From assembly GCF_005889725.1 (NCBI RefSeq), contig NZ_VCKX01000040.1:1-58396 (forward strand): a DNA stretch of 58,396 bases, in the 5' to 3' direction. The translations under genes were made by a program, and so were the position numbers. The DNA is from Nonomuraea zeae (GTDB lineage: Bacteria; Actinomycetota; Actinomycetes; Streptosporangiales; Streptosporangiaceae). This document shows positions 6,763-13,492 of this stretch, piece after piece (within the stretch, counting starts at the first letter, position 1; every line of letters starts with the position of its first letter). Below the pieces are notes generated by a model that did no database searches, was not told where the DNA came from, and was given only the letters and a program-made list of their open reading frames with translations.

Positions 6763-8190
6763 ATGACGATGGACCAAGAGCGAGTTCGCCATGTCCTTGA
6801 GACTGTTTTCGCACGTCAGGACGTGGAAGATGTCTGTAAACAACGTGATCTCGGCGGCGTTATCCGCATCCTGACCAAGTACGGCATCACCCAGGGCCAG
6901 ATCGCCAACCTCACCGGAATCCCTCAAGGGCGCGTCAGCGAGTACAAGAGCGGCAAGCGCGTCCCGACCGCAAAGCATACATTTGAGTCGTTTGCTGACG
7001 GTTTGGGCATGCCCGGCTACTTGCGACGCCATCTGGGCTTGGCGTCCCCCGGTGGCGGGGGCGGTGTACGAGTCGTCAGTGATGGGGTGCAGATCCCCAC
7101 GGACACATTCGACTTGCAGCTCTTCGCTGAAGCGATCGGGAAAAGAGGCGAGCCGTTGAAGCGCCGCGAACTACTGGCCATGGTGGCACAACTCGGTGCC
7201 CAGTCAGCTCTGGCTCAAAGTGAGGCATGGGAGAAAGTAGCCTTCGCCCTGTCCAGGCCAAACGCCATCGACGAAGCGGTGGTTCGGGAGATGGAGGCGA
7301 GAGCCGCCGGTTTCCACCGCCTTGAAGAGATGCTTCCTGCCCATACGATCTTCAAGGGCTTGGCAGCCCACCTGAACGAGGTCGGAACTATCCTGAACAG
7401 CACAGCCACGGATCCCAAGGACGAGCTTCGGAGACGCTTGATCGTGGTCGCCGGCGAAAGCAGCGTGCTTGCTGGCTGGATCGCAACAGACCTCGGCAAC
7501 ATCTCTGCGGCACGGAACTTCTATGACACCGCTGAGAAGGCGTCGAAGGAAGCCGACGACCCGGCAATCATCGCGTGCGCGTTCGGATATAGGAGCTACA
7601 TACCGAGCGGCAAGGGGAACCACGGCAGAGCCCGAGCTCTCCTGACCACCGCTCTACAGCACTTGCCCAAGCACACCTCCCCTGGAACTACATCATGGCT
7701 TGCCGCTAGACATGCCGAAGAGAGCGCAGCACTCGGAGAAAGCGAAGCAGCCCTTCAGTCATGGGAGGAGGCACGCGAAGCGTTCAACATCGCCGATCCG
7801 GAGGAGGACCGCGTATGGACACGCTTCCTGGACCGGGATCGTTTCGACTCCTTCGCCATTTCCACCTACGCCCAGATCGGCCGACTGGACGAAGCTGAAG
7901 CGGTCGCGCACGCGGTCATATCACGCCTGTCCGAGGTAGAGAGAAAGCGTGCAGGCATCATCCTTGGCGACATTGCTACAGCCCATATCGTGCATGGCTC
8001 CGTGCAAGAGGCGGCCAAAGCAGCACGAGACGGCCTCGCCGTAATCCGCGAGACAGAGTCCGGCATCTGGCTGCCACGATTCATCGTCATCGGCGAGGCA
8101 CTCAGACGCTGGCAGACACAGCCGCCAGTACGCGCCTTCCTAGAAGACCTAGCCATCACGAAGCGTCAATTCTCCGCGTCTCCGCGCTGA
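6763..8190 (+). CDS. XRE-family HTH regulator with TPR-like C-terminal domain
   Basis: 475 aa. Residues about 28-75 form an XRE-type helix-turn-helix (GVIRILTKYGITQGQIANLTGIPQGRVSEY). The remaining about 350 residues are alpha-helical repeats with TPR-like pairs (GNISAARNFYDTAEKASKEADD, GNHGRARALLTTALQHL, GRLDEAEAVAHAVI). The layout is like the Rap/PlcR-type or actinomycete regulators whose TPR domain senses a peptide or partner. It diverges from the CxxC pair across a palindrome. Its 3' end overlaps the convergent cutA-like gene by 35 bases. It probably controls the element's transfer or cargo genes. Confidence 0.85.
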   Translation: MTMDQERVRHVLETVFARQDVEDVCKQRDLGGVIRILTKYGITQGQIANLTGIPQGRVSEYKSGKRVPTAKHTFESFADGLGMPGYLRRHLGLASPGGGGGVRVVSDGVQIPTDTFDLQLFAEAIGKRGEPLKRRELLAMVAQLGAQSALAQSEAWEKVAFALSRPNAIDEAVVREMEARAAGFHRLEEMLPAHTIFKGLAAHLNEVGTILNSTATDPKDELRRRLIVVAGESSVLAGWIATDLGNISAARNFYDTAEKASKEADDPAIIACAFGYRSYIPSGKGNHGRARALLTTALQHLPKHTSPGTTSWLAARHAEESAALGESEAALQSWEEAREAFNIADPEEDRVWTRFLDRDRFDSFAISTYAQIGRLDEAEAVAHAVISRLSEVERKRAGIILGDIATAHIVHGSVQEAAKAARDGLAVIRETESGIWLPRFIVIGEALRRWQTQPPVRAFLEDLAITKRQFSASPR

Positions 8191-8488
8191 TCCAGGCCAG
8201 GTATTCGTCACTGCCTGCGGTGATCTCAGTTGCGATGATCTCGGGCGTCTCGTAGCTGTGGTTAGCTTTGATATGGACCTCAAGCGTATCGAACAGAACG
8301 CGTGTAGTCATGATGGCCAACTGCCATTCTTGCTCATCCCGCAACTCTCCGCGCCACCAGTAGAGAGATCGAATCGGCCCAATAATCTGTACGCTGGCAG
8401 CTAGCCGTGCTGAGGCTATACTTCTCGCCAGGGCAACCCCATCCTTTTCGCTCGGTACGGTCGTCAAAACTTGTATGTAGTCCTCCAT
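8156..8488 (-). CDS. cutA: CutA1-like protein
   Basis: 110 aa, the normal length for CutA. Family hallmarks are visible: an N-terminal strand (YIQVLTTVPSEKDGVALARSI), the ASVQIIGPIRSLYWWRGEL segment, then SYETPEIIATEIT and DEYLAWI. CutA1 proteins form ferredoxin-like trimers linked to divalent metal tolerance, although their true role is unsettled. A CutA gene inside an AICE is unusual. It follows the HEPN gene after 132 bases on the same strand and overlaps the end of the XRE gene, so it belongs to the less GC-rich cargo. Confidence 0.85.
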   Translation of the reverse strand: MEDYIQVLTTVPSEKDGVALARSIASARLAASVQIIGPIRSLYWWRGELRDEQEWQLAIMTTRVLFDTLEVHIKANHSYETPEIIATEITAGSDEYLAWISAETRRIDAS

Positions 8489-8620
8489 AAGCCCAATTCC
8501 TTTTGAAATCGAAGGTGGCGATCAAGTTAGCCTTGCGGTGTACTGTGAACTGAAGGAGGATACTTCATCGGCCATAGATCACCTAGATAAGGTTGCTATT
8601 TGTGGTCAGTAAAATGATGA

Positions 8621-9151
8621 TCAAAGAGGGCTGTCATTGATCGAGATCTGTTCTGGATGGAACTTGTCTAATAGCCAATCGATGACCTGTTCCGCTACTT
8701 CATAGTATTCCCATGCTTGGCCTCGACTCATTCCTTGCTGCTTGCCGTGCGCTATGTCGTTACGTAGCCCGATAAGCGCATTTATTCTGGACCTCCTTTC
8801 CTCTTTGTCGAGAAACTCCTTGAGTTCCACGGATGCTTCTCGACTGAAGCGCGAAACTAGCTTCACCAGCGCATCATGAGAAAGGTTTGGCATTCTATCT
8901 AGCCAGGAAAGCGCAAATGCCTGCACCTCGCCCCACGAGTTCTTCTCGCAGTATTCGCGAAAAATGACTGACGTTGCTTGCTCGAGAAAACCTGATACTC
9001 GGACGCATAGATAACGGCCGATGTCTGCCGCTACCTCCTGGTCGGAAAACAACCTCGGGTCGGCTCTCACATATAAGTCTTCGAGATCCTGCCTAAGCTT
9101 CTTAATCTGCCAGCGTGCGCTAGTGGAGTGACTGTGCTTTCTTCTGGTCAT
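8621..9151 (-). CDS. HEPN-domain protein, candidate RNase toxin
   Basis: 176 aa, all helical. The RNDIAH segment (Arg130 to His135) is the Rx4-6H catalytic signature of HEPN ribonucleases, followed by GKQQG as in RiboL-PSP or MAE_28990-type HEPN proteins. The N-terminal 60 residues carry charged helices. Its start overlaps the stop of the DUF262 gene by 4 bases (ATGA), so the two should be made together. In this family pairing, HEPN is usually the RNA-cleaving effector and the partner is sensor or regulator. The composition is clearly less GC-rich than neighbouring genes, suggesting separate acquisition. Confidence 0.78.
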   Translation of the reverse strand: MTRRKHSHSTSARWQIKKLRQDLEDLYVRADPRLFSDQEVAADIGRYLCVRVSGFLEQATSVIFREYCEKNSWGEVQAFALSWLDRMPNLSHDALVKLVSRFSREASVELKEFLDKEERRSRINALIGLRNDIAHGKQQGMSRGQAWEYYEVAEQVIDWLLDKFHPEQISINDSPL

Positions 9152-10263
9152 GCCACACCCTGAAAGGCCGCCTTCGCCAGTCTTAGTCGACGAGCTACGC
9201 GATCTTCATCAGCAGTGGCTCTTGCGATTGCACTCACGAACTCTTCGTTTTCGAGGAGTTGCTGTCGTGCATGCACCATTCCTGTCGTGTCGGAAATGGA
9301 GCCCTTCGTTAGCCTGCTCGCTATTCCAATCAGTATAGCGTCCGAAAAAGCGGCATTTACTTGAGCGTCGGCTCTGACTGCCTTCCGCCCGAGAGTGCTT
9401 GATGCTACTTCGCAGGTTGCCGTGAAAACTGATCGAAGCTCTTCGGGGTCAAGATCTTCTAGATCCCTGTGTTTTGAGAGAAATTCATTGAGGAAAAGTT
9501 TAAGTGGTCGCTTATAGTTGTCCTCATTCTTCCAGAACGCCAGAAAGCGCAAGATTAGCTCCTGATCCTTCAGGCGTTCGGAAGCTGGGCCGTATATGTC
9601 CCGCCACGTCTTGATCGAGTTGAGTTCCCGTAGAAGCTCAACGAGTTGCCCGTGGTAGAGGGCAACTCGTATCTCCTGAGGGTACAGGTTTGTGCCACCG
9701 GTATTGAGTCGCTCGAACAGCGAATAAACACTCTCGTCGCCGCCTAGTTCGCGATTATATTTCACCACGGTGGCGTGAATAAACGTGTTGTCTAGTATCC
9801 GTCGCTGCTCATCGTCCAAAGTCTCATATTCAAGCCCTTTGAGATCGTCGCTGACGTTATCAAGCGCGAACTGCGAGCCGTTCTCTAGAGTGCCGGAATA
9901 GAACCTCTGTAGAGTTCTGAGGCGCTGCTGCCCATCTAGTACTAGGAGTTGCCTGTTCTTCTGCTGCACCAGGAAGATTCCGGGTACGGGAAATCCGAGA
10001 AGTAGTGATTCGATGAATCTGTCCATCTGGGTTTTCTTCCAGACAAATTTTCTCTGAAACCCTGAGAGGTCAGATCCCACAGGTATTGATGGATCGAAAT
10101 TTGGCACTACAATGTCAGCGTTGTTAAGTCGCCGTACTAGGCCGTGAACGTCGAAATCGGTGCCGAAGTAGGAGAGGGGCTCGAGTTCTGGTATTGCGAG
10201 GTCATGTTCGTCGGCGTCCAACACGTCGTCAAGGTCTGTGATGTTGTCAGTACGCTCACTCAT
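9148..10263 (-). CDS. DUF262 (GmrSD N-terminal/ParB-like) protein
   Basis: 371 aa from ATG 10261-10263. An in-frame ATG 12 bases earlier is possible, and neither has a clear ribosome site. The DUF262 core is evident: FQRKFVWKKTQMDRFIESLL near 69-88, FPVPGIFLV, then the hallmark VLDGQQRLRTL near 108-118. DUF262 is the ParB/Srx-like nucleotide-binding or nuclease domain also found in GmrS and BrxU-type restriction proteins. This protein lacks the DUF1524 HNH domain that GmrSD proteins carry. It pairs with the downstream HEPN gene and likely forms a two-gene phage-defence or abortive-infection module. Confidence 0.85.
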   Translation of the reverse strand: MSERTDNITDLDDVLDADEHDLAIPELEPLSYFGTDFDVHGLVRRLNNADIVVPNFDPSIPVGSDLSGFQRKFVWKKTQMDRFIESLLLGFPVPGIFLVQQKNRQLLVLDGQQRLRTLQRFYSGTLENGSQFALDNVSDDLKGLEYETLDDEQRRILDNTFIHATVVKYNRELGGDESVYSLFERLNTGGTNLYPQEIRVALYHGQLVELLRELNSIKTWRDIYGPASERLKDQELILRFLAFWKNEDNYKRPLKLFLNEFLSKHRDLEDLDPEELRSVFTATCEVASSTLGRKAVRADAQVNAAFSDAILIGIASRLTKGSISDTTGMVHARQQLLENEEFVSAIARATADEDRVARRLRLAKAAFQGVA

Positions 10264-10638
10264 AGTTCGTAGCATATCGAGCGGGGGCGAGGGTGTCTGT
10301 TGATGGTCATAACCGCAGGCTGCAGGGCGTGTACCCGGCGGCCGGTTTGGCTCCTTGTCAGGAGTGCACCGAGGCGGCGGGGTACCGGGTGGCCATCGTG
10401 ACAAGTTATGCCTGTCGTTTGGTCGTCGCTTAGGGGTGCCTCCCAAGGACAGGGCTTCCCCGGGAGGCACTTGTCGTTGTACATGGGTTCTGCGTCTTCC
10501 GAGGGAGCCACGGGAGCCAATTTCGGGAGCCACCGCTTTACTGCTCCATCAGACTCGGCGAGTCCTCCTCGGATGGTCCTGCAAGGTGAGAGGCATCCGA
10601 TCGACTCGAATCGACATCCCCAGACTCCCCGGTCTTCC
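10264..10638. other. Right-end non-coding region of the element
   Basis: 375 bases between the DUF262 start and attR. ORFs here have no family resemblance or ribosome site. A 9-bp inverted repeat (GTGCCTCCC 10436-10444, GGGAGGCAC 10462-10470) could form a hairpin. The GGGAGCCA cluster lies at 10503-10532. The base composition returns to GC-rich after about 10290. The promoter of the DUF262-HEPN operon must lie here, but no clear -10/-35 pair stands out. Confidence 0.5.
10503..10532. promoter_or_regulatory. Right-end GGGAGCCA repeats (candidate integrase arm sites)
   Basis: Three direct copies of GGGAGCCA (10503-10510, 10512-10519, 10525-10532) sit 107-136 bases from attR. Two copies flank attL. 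The copies at 10512 and 10525 share the context GGGAGCCAAT-GGGAGCCAC with the left pair. In the excised circle all five would flank the single attP core, as expected of arm-type integrase sites. Confidence 0.52.
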
Positions 10639-10681
10639 TTCACACCGAAGAGGTCACTGGTTCGATCCCAGTATCGCCCAC
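10639..10681 (+). repeat. attR, 43-bp direct repeat with attL
   Basis: An exact copy of 161-203, carrying the 3' end of tRNA-Val from the anticodon loop. It bounds the element on the right. The tRNA's original terminator hairpin follows 8 bases later, which shows that sequence from here on is the pre-insertion downstream flank. Confidence 0.92.
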
Positions 10682-10688
10682 CAAGGTC

Positions 10689-10724
10689 AAGGGCCACATC
10701 CCAACTCGGGAAGTGGCCCTTTTG
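10689..10724 (+). terminator. Former tRNA-Val terminator, now after attR
   Basis: AAGGGCCAC (10689-10697) pairs with GTGGCCCTT (10713-10721), with an inner TCCC/GGGA stem, and is followed by TTTT. It is a classic intrinsic terminator placed 8 bases after the attR copy of the tRNA 3' end. It probably served the tRNA before the element inserted. Confidence 0.75.
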
Positions 10725-10729
10725 ATCTT

Positions 10730-11225
10730 TGTGCAGCAGTAAAGTGCAGCAACGCCAGTGGTCGAGGCTGTCCCCAAGCCGCCGCAGGGCGGTCCTGGTG
10801 ACCTCGGACGGCACTTCGCTGCATCGTCACAGCGGTCTTGCTGTGGCGGAGGATCTGCATCGCCACGCGAGGACGCACGTCGAGCGCAACCAGCAACGAG
10901 GCGCAGGTGCGGCGGGTGTCATGGAGCGAGCGCCGCGATTAGCGGGTCTTGGCGTCGCCTCCTTCCCGGTCGTGGTCAAGCCACTCGTCCACGTGATCCG
11001 CCCGTAGCTGCTGGAGCTTGAGCTTCCCAGGCCCGGGGATGACGTGCGTCTCGGCGAGGATGCGCAGCTTGATGACGGTGTTCTCGGATCGGCCCTTGAA
11101 GGCCCTTGCTGAGCCAGTCGTTGACGGCGTCGCGCACGGAGTAGGTGTCCGATGCGGTGATGCCTGCCTCAAGGTCTTTGACGGCCTTGATCAGCTTGTC
11201 CTTGAGGGCGGCTTGAAGTCTCCAG
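10730..11225 (-). pseudogene. Degraded tyrosine integrase of a second element
   Basis: Pieces of integrase occur in several frames on the minus strand. The 5' piece (ALKDKLIKAVKDLEAG, VRDAVNDWLSKGL) and, after a 1-base insertion near 11097, KLRILAETHVIPGPGKLKLQ closely match residues 45-122 of the intact integrase. About 105 codons are then missing up to REGGDAKTR, where a TAA occurs. The next codons switch to a different integrase type (HDTRRTCASLLVALDV, RVAMQILRHSKTAVTM). About 8 bases are lost just where the Tyr codon should be, then frame shifts to SEVTRTALRRLGDSLD. It is clearly dead, and it abuts attR as a living integrase would. Confidence 0.8.
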
Positions 11226-11735
11226 GAGGGCCGGTAGAGGCAGGCCGCCCCTCTGGCAAAGGCATTCGTCACGCAGGACCGCCCACCGTCGCGCTCTTGC
11301 TGCGGCGACCTCGAACCAGAGCGTGATCATTAACTGACGGCATGGCAGCCTCGGGTCTGAGCCGTTGATCATCCGCACCTCCTTGTCCCGCCACACCGCC
11401 AAGTTGCCGTCGAGCAACTCATATGGATCGGGATCTGAATCTCAACTCACGCCAGTTGACGATCCCATACATGCTGGTTTACGGTTGTGCCATCCAGATA
11501 TGCTGAGATAAAGGAGCCGAGGGGCCGCAAGACCCCGCTCCCGGCGGATCCCACCCCCAGGCGACGGGCTATTTCCGCATGAGTGAGCATGTGCGGCGGT
11601 TTCCAATCAGAGAGCGACGGGGCCCTCTTCGAATCGCGTTCCCGCGCTCACCACGTAAAGGAACGACGACCACCACCTGTGATACCTCGCCCGAGAGCGG
11701 ACAAGTCCGGACCGGAACAGCATGAAAGGAAGGAA
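11226..11735. other. Remnant or intergenic DNA with a possible promoter
   Basis: About 510 bases with no convincing gene. A minus-strand fragment near 11300-11415 (LLDGNLAVWRDKEVRMI) reads like coding sequence but has no recognisable family or ribosome site, and may be part of the old element. TTGACG (11456-11461) and TACGGT (11480-11485) with an 18-base gap could be a promoter for the secreted-protein pair downstream. Longer ORF extensions upstream of 11736 lack ribosome sites. Confidence 0.4.
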
Positions 11736-12143
11736 ATGACGATCAGGCGAATCAGCAAAGCGTCGACCGCGTCCCTTCTCCTTTTGGGGAGCATCGCCAT
11801 CGGATTCGGCATTCCGAATCCGGCCTACGCGGCGGTCACGTGCACACATCAGATCGAGTGGTACACCAGCCGGTACGAGGTCAGCGCGGGCGACGTCTGG
11901 CGCTGCACCGGGAACGTCTACGCGATCCGGCCGATCATCGCCATCACCAAGCCGAGATACGCGGGGGGCTCGGATACCACCCATCTTGGCGTCTCATCGG
12001 CATCCTCGTGGGCGACCCTGGCGAACGCCTCGGGCAGCCAGCAATACTGCGCGTCCTCCCTCGGGACGGTCTGGTACACGCACGGGAGCTTCCCCGTTGG
12101 GGGCCACACCCCGCCGAAGAAGACCTCATGCATCAACGCCTAG
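11736..12143 (+). CDS. Small secreted Cys-containing protein, copy 1
   Basis: 135 aa from ATG 11736 with AAGGAAGG upstream. A Sec signal peptide is clear: basic start MTIRRISK, hydrophobic core ASLLLLGSIAIGFGI, cleavage near AYA-A. The mature part (about 103 aa) has four Cys and starts VTCTHQIEWYTSRYEV. It ends KKTSCINA. It resembles the next gene product in its CTH/CSH-IEWY-x-x-x-YEV, YCA and SC-x-x-A motifs, so the two are tandem paralogues. No known family is recognised. Roles as an extracellular inhibitor, bacteriocin-like or developmental protein are only guesses. Confidence 0.72.
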   Translation: MTIRRISKASTASLLLLGSIAIGFGIPNPAYAAVTCTHQIEWYTSRYEVSAGDVWRCTGNVYAIRPIIAITKPRYAGGSDTTHLGVSSASSWATLANASGSQQYCASSLGTVWYTHGSFPVGGHTPPKKTSCINA

Positions 12144-12156
12144 ATAGGAGGCAGAC

Positions 12157-12570
12157 ATGCTTTTAAAATGGCTGAGAAATGGCCTGCTCGCGACACTGGT
12201 CCTGGTGGGCTTGACCGGGATCCCGTCGACCGCGACGGCGAGCACGACCGCCGCGCGTTCGTGCTCGCACCGCATCGAATGGTACAAGAATCAGTACGAG
12301 GTCGACGCGACCGAAGTGATCACGTGCAATCCCGGAGGGGCCGGCCTGTTCTTCGACCTCATAGTGTCGCGAGTGAAGTTCACCAGCCCCCGAAACGTTG
12401 GAAACCGCGTCGACTGCGCATACACCAATAGGTGCTCGGCCACGATTTATCTGCCCAACACCTCGGCCCAGACGACGTACTGCGCGACCGCTTTCGGCGG
12501 TTACATCTTCGACGAGAGGCGCGACCTGCTGACGTGGCTCCCGCAGATAAGCTCCTGCACCACCGCCTGA
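12157..12570 (+). CDS. Small secreted Cys-containing protein, copy 2
   Basis: 137 aa, 13 bases after copy 1, with AGGAGGC upstream of ATG 12157. The signal peptide (MLLKWLRNGLLATLVLVGL, cleavage near ATA-S) precedes a mature domain with six Cys. It shares SCSHRIEWYKNQYEV, YCATAFGG and ISSCTTA with copy 1 but adds a CAYTNRC loop. The pair is probably co-transcribed and ends at a strong hairpin. The function is unknown. Confidence 0.72.
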   Translation: MLLKWLRNGLLATLVLVGLTGIPSTATASTTAARSCSHRIEWYKNQYEVDATEVITCNPGGAGLFFDLIVSRVKFTSPRNVGNRVDCAYTNRCSATIYLPNTSAQTTYCATAFGGYIFDERRDLLTWLPQISSCTTA

Positions 12571-12586
12571 CCCCGCCAGACCCGAA

Positions 12587-12614
12587 GGCTCCCGGCCGGC
12601 ACCGGCCGGGAGCC
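12587..12614 (+). terminator. Terminator after the secreted pair
   Basis: GGCTCCCGGCCGG (12587-12599) and CCGGCCGGGAGCC (12602-12614) form a perfect 13-bp stem with a minimal loop, 17 bases after the stop of copy 2. There is no U-tract, as is common in high-GC actinomycetes. Confidence 0.7.
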
Positions 12615-12808
12615 GGCTTCGTACACGAGAGCTGGGTCTGGCCCCGCGTCCGCGTTGATCCGGTTCATCGCATCGACCTGAGTCACGAAGCGATCAAACA
12701 AGTTCCCGCGCGAGACACACGACATCAACCCCGCAGCAAGACGGAACCCTGGAGCCTGCGGTCGGCCACCTTCCGGTTGCATCTCACAACCTGCTGCACC
12801 ATCTTGTA

Positions 12809-12826
12809 TTGCACCGATTGGTGCAA
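12809..12826. promoter_or_regulatory. TetR operator over the -35 box
   Basis: TTGCACC (12809-12815) and GGTGCAA (12820-12826) are exact inverted repeats around GATT. TTGCAC can serve as a -35 box with TAGCGT (12833-12838) as -10 after 18 bases. Transcription would then start about at the ATG (12845), giving a leaderless, autorepressed tetR mRNA. A second copy with 15 of 18 bases matching lies before the MFS gene. Confidence 0.68.
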
Positions 12827-12844
12827 AACCGGTAGCGTGCTCCT

Positions 12845-13438
12845 ATGGCGAGGCCGAGATCATTCGATGAGGACCGGGTCCTGGACACAGCGATGCGTAC
12901 GTTCTGGGCGAACGGCTACGAGTCGACCTCGACCAGAGACCTGTGCGAGGCGCTCGGCCTCGACCGCAGCAGCGTGTACAACGCCTTCACCAGCAAGCGC
13001 GAGCTGTTCAAGCGCGCGCTGACCCGCTACATGGACGCCACCACCGCCGACCAGCTGCGTATCCTCGACGATCAGGAGCTGCCGGCGATCGAGCGGATCC
13101 GTGCGCTGTTCACCAGGATCCTCCGGACGGAGGCGGCGAACAGGCGTGACGGCCACGGCCTGGGCTGCCTGACCGTCAACACCACGATGGAGCTCGCCGG
13201 CCGCGACCCGGAGATCGCCCTGATGCTCGCCCGCGACCACGAGCGCCGGGTCGTCGGCCTGAGCGCGGCCATCAGGGCCGGGCAGCGCGATGGCGACATC
13301 GGCTCCACCCGCGATCCCGCCGAGCTTGCCACGTTCGTCAACGCCGTGATCGCCGGGATCCGGGTGGCCGCCCAGGGCGGCGCCGGCGACGCCACCATCG
13401 CGGCCATCGCGGCCACGGCCATGGACGCCCTGGCCTGA
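12845..13438 (+). CDS. TetR-family transcriptional repressor
   Basis: 197 aa. The N-terminal TetR DNA-binding domain is typical: FDEDRVLDTAMRTFWANGYESTSTRDLCEALGLDRSSVYNAFTSKRELF, where the helix-turn-helix spans about 27-46. The C-terminal ligand domain includes GHGLGCLTVNTTMELA, a pattern seen in TetR subfamilies that control efflux pumps. It is followed 54 bases later by an MFS transporter, and matching palindromes precede both genes. It is likely an autorepressor that also represses the transporter until a substrate binds. Confidence 0.9.
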   Translation: MARPRSFDEDRVLDTAMRTFWANGYESTSTRDLCEALGLDRSSVYNAFTSKRELFKRALTRYMDATTADQLRILDDQELPAIERIRALFTRILRTEAANRRDGHGLGCLTVNTTMELAGRDPEIALMLARDHERRVVGLSAAIRAGQRDGDIGSTRDPAELATFVNAVIAGIRVAAQGGAGDATIAAIAATAMDALA

Positions 13439-13462
13439 CCTCAGTTTTTTCGTGCCCGAGTT

Positions 13463-13480
13463 CTACACCGATTGATGCAA
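13463..13480. promoter_or_regulatory. Second TetR operator, before the MFS gene
   Basis: The 18 bases match the palindrome at 12809-12826 in 15 positions (core ACACCGATTGATGCAA). It lies directly upstream of the AAGGGG ribosome site of the transporter. The ATG at 13475 lies within the operator, which is one reason to prefer the TTG at 13493. Confidence 0.58.
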
Positions 13481-13492
13481 AAAGGGGACCCC

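Noticed and set aside
9148..10263. GmrSD-type restriction system
   Set aside because: The DUF262 domain is present but there is no DUF1524 HNH domain in the protein or the neighbouring genes.
10260..10814. Minus-strand ORF reading through attR
   Set aside because: It joins the C-terminal remnant of the old integrase (TALRRLGDSLDHW) to translated tRNA sequence. It is part of a pseudogene, not an independent gene.
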